Of a DNA stretch of 64,000 nucleotides, positions 63,039-64,000 are shown piece by piece (within the stretch, counting starts at the first letter, position 1; each line of letters starts with the position of its first letter). The position numbers and the translations under genes are program-made. The DNA comes from Rheinheimera faecalis. GTDB taxonomy: Bacteria; Pseudomonadota; Gammaproteobacteria; Enterobacterales; Alteromonadaceae. Under the pieces are notes generated by a model that searched no databases, had not been told where the DNA came from, and saw nothing but the letters and a program-made list of their open reading frames with translations. The stretch is from contig NZ_JAJOYT010000002.1 of NCBI RefSeq assembly GCF_021290965.1, positions 310,001 to 374,000 on the forward strand. Direction: 5' to 3'.

Positions 63039-64000
63039 CACAAAAACAAAGCCGTACTCCAAGAAAAAAACCAGCAGCCAAAAATGCCAAACGCCCGCAG
63101 TTTGCCCGACAAATGCTGTGGCTTGCACTGAAAATTGGGCTGGTGCTGCTGTTGACCTTATTTATTTATCTGATTTATCTGGACAGCAAAATTACGACCT
63201 TGTTTTCCAGTCATAAATGGCAATTTCCAGCTCAGGTTTATGCTCGTAGCCTCGAGTTAATTCCGGGCAAAAGCCTGACGCAAAAGCAGTTAGTCAGTGA
63301 ACTGAATTTGTTGCAGTACAGGGCGGTCAATAAAATCAATGGCCCTGGTCAGTACAGCCAGAGTGGCGATAAAGTGACGGTGTTTCGCCGCGCTTTTCAG
63401 TTTGCCGATGGCTACGATCAGGAAGAAGCTTTTACTGTGTCTTTTGCAGGTCAAAGGGTGCACAACATTTATGACCATCAACTGAAAAAGTCGGTGCAAA
63501 AAGCCAGAATTGAACCACAACTGGTGCAGCATCTGGTGTCCTCAGAACAAGAAGACAGAGAAATGGTGACTCTGGCAGATATGCCGGATCATATTAAAGA
63601 AGCCTTACTGACCATAGAAGACCGTGACTTCTACCAGCACCATGGGGTGTCGGTCTGGTCTGTGGTTCGTGCTTTTTGGGCCAATCTGATGGCTGGACGC
63701 ACTGTACAAGGCGGCTCAACCTTAACCCAGCAGTTGGCAAAAAACATGTACCTGACGGCGGATAAAACCATTATCCGTAAGGTGAATGAAGCACTGATCG
63801 CTCTAATTCTGGATTATCGTTACAGCAAGGATCAAATCCTTGAAGCCTATCTGAACGAAATTTTTATCGGCCAGTTCCATAATAATGCAGTACATGGTTT
63901 TGCTTTAGGCAGTAAGTTTTATTTTGGTAAACCTTTGGACGAGTTACTGCCAGAGGAATATGCGTTGTTGGTGGCTATAGTCAAAGGGCCTTCTTATTAC
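63035..64000 (+). CDS. mrcB: Penicillin-binding protein 1B (3' truncated by window end)
   Basis: Starts ATG 63035 in an ATGA overlap with hrpB and stays open to the window end (322 codons). Short basic cytoplasmic tail, one membrane segment (about 29-52), a UB2H-like domain (QVYARSLELIPGKSLTQKQL), and the start of the GT51 glycosyltransferase domain: ALLTIEDRDFYQHHGVSVWS with the catalytic Glu, then GGSTLTQQLAKNMYL and KGPSYY. Polymerises glycan strands; the transpeptidase part lies outside. Order hrpB-mrcB as in E. coli. Confidence 0.95.
   Translation, partial: MTQKQSRTPRKKPAAKNAKRPQFARQMLWLALKIGLVLLLTLFIYLIYLDSKITTLFSSHKWQFPAQVYARSLELIPGKSLTQKQLVSELNLLQYRAVNKINGPGQYSQSGDKVTVFRRAFQFADGYDQEEAFTVSFAGQRVHNIYDHQLKKSVQKARIEPQLVQHLVSSEQEDREMVTLADMPDHIKEALLTIEDRDFYQHHGVSVWSVVRAFWANLMAGRTVQGGSTLTQQLAKNMYLTADKTIIRKVNEALIALILDYRYSKDQILEAYLNEIFIGQFHNNAVHGFALGSKFYFGKPLDELLPEEYALLVAIVKGPSYY

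Noticed and set aside
1-64000. Search by eye for tRNA, rRNA, CRISPR arrays, prophage and intact insertion sequences
   Set aside because: None seen: no tRNA-like cloverleaf with TTCGA arm and CCA, no regular spaced repeats, and no transposase or integrase among the open frames.

Overview
The window reads as an ordinary chromosomal stretch of a marine or freshwater gammaproteobacterium of the Alteromonadales/Rheinheimera type. This is inferred from gene order (dksA-gluQ-pcnB-folK-panB-panC, dusB-fis, a divergent fbp/mpl pair, hrpB-mrcB), from many TonB receptors and c-di-GMP proteins, and from protein families typical of Shewanella, Rheinheimera and Alteromonas (PanP, DUF2333, DUF3019, DUF3369, TIGR04219-like barrel). 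I saw no rRNA, tRNA, CRISPR array, phage or intact insertion sequence. Small dispersed repeats are common: REP-like palindromes with a GTAG head, and ERIC-type elements.

Layout. 1-3.3 kb: the C-terminal part of a nSTAND-like membrane/TPR signalling protein, followed by two proteins that share one uncharacterised module ending in SPDPQIINK. 3.6-7.8 kb: a PAS-GGDEF cyclase, HutD/Ves protein, rhodanese, suhB and sixA, separated by repeats. 7.8-11.2 kb: a siderophore-type TonB receptor with a PepSY membrane protein. 11.2-19.7 kb: a histidine kinase, response regulator and DUF3019 protein; a second TonB receptor; and, divergent from it, a three-gene operon of a diheme cytochrome c, a MauG-like diheme protein and a beta-helix/cytochrome fusion. 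This is the best candidate for a little-described system. 19.7-23 kb: purH, fis, dusB. 23.2-28.6 kb: PCu(A)C chaperone, DUF2333, outer-membrane barrel, a BarA-like protein without a recognisable phosphoacceptor histidine, and a TIGR03899-like protein. 28.8-32.2 kb: a REC-DUF3369-GGDEF-EAL protein and a chemotaxis transducer. 32.5-38.2 kb: ppa, fbp, mpl, ubiX and a YadGH-type ABC exporter. 38.2-44 kb: an EAL protein, panP, DUF4394, PspC and GFA proteins. 44-52.7 kb: one 2,916-codon cyclic beta-glucan synthase-like gene. 52.8-58 kb: the panC/panB/folK/pcnB/gluQ/dksA cluster. 58.3-64 kb: a TSUP permease, pepB, hrpB and the start of mrcB, which runs off the window.

How genes fit together. PanB and PanC lack a neighbouring PanD; PanP 12 kb away should supply the beta-alanine. 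pcnB has no ATG, GTG or TTG near its true N-terminus and appears to start at AUU behind a perfect Shine-Dalgarno, as in E. coli. Repeats have shaped gene ends: the stop codon of fbp lies in a REP head and that of mpl lies in an ERIC element. Several start codons were moved from the longest open frame to sites supported by family alignment, ribosome binding sites or overlaps with the upstream gene.
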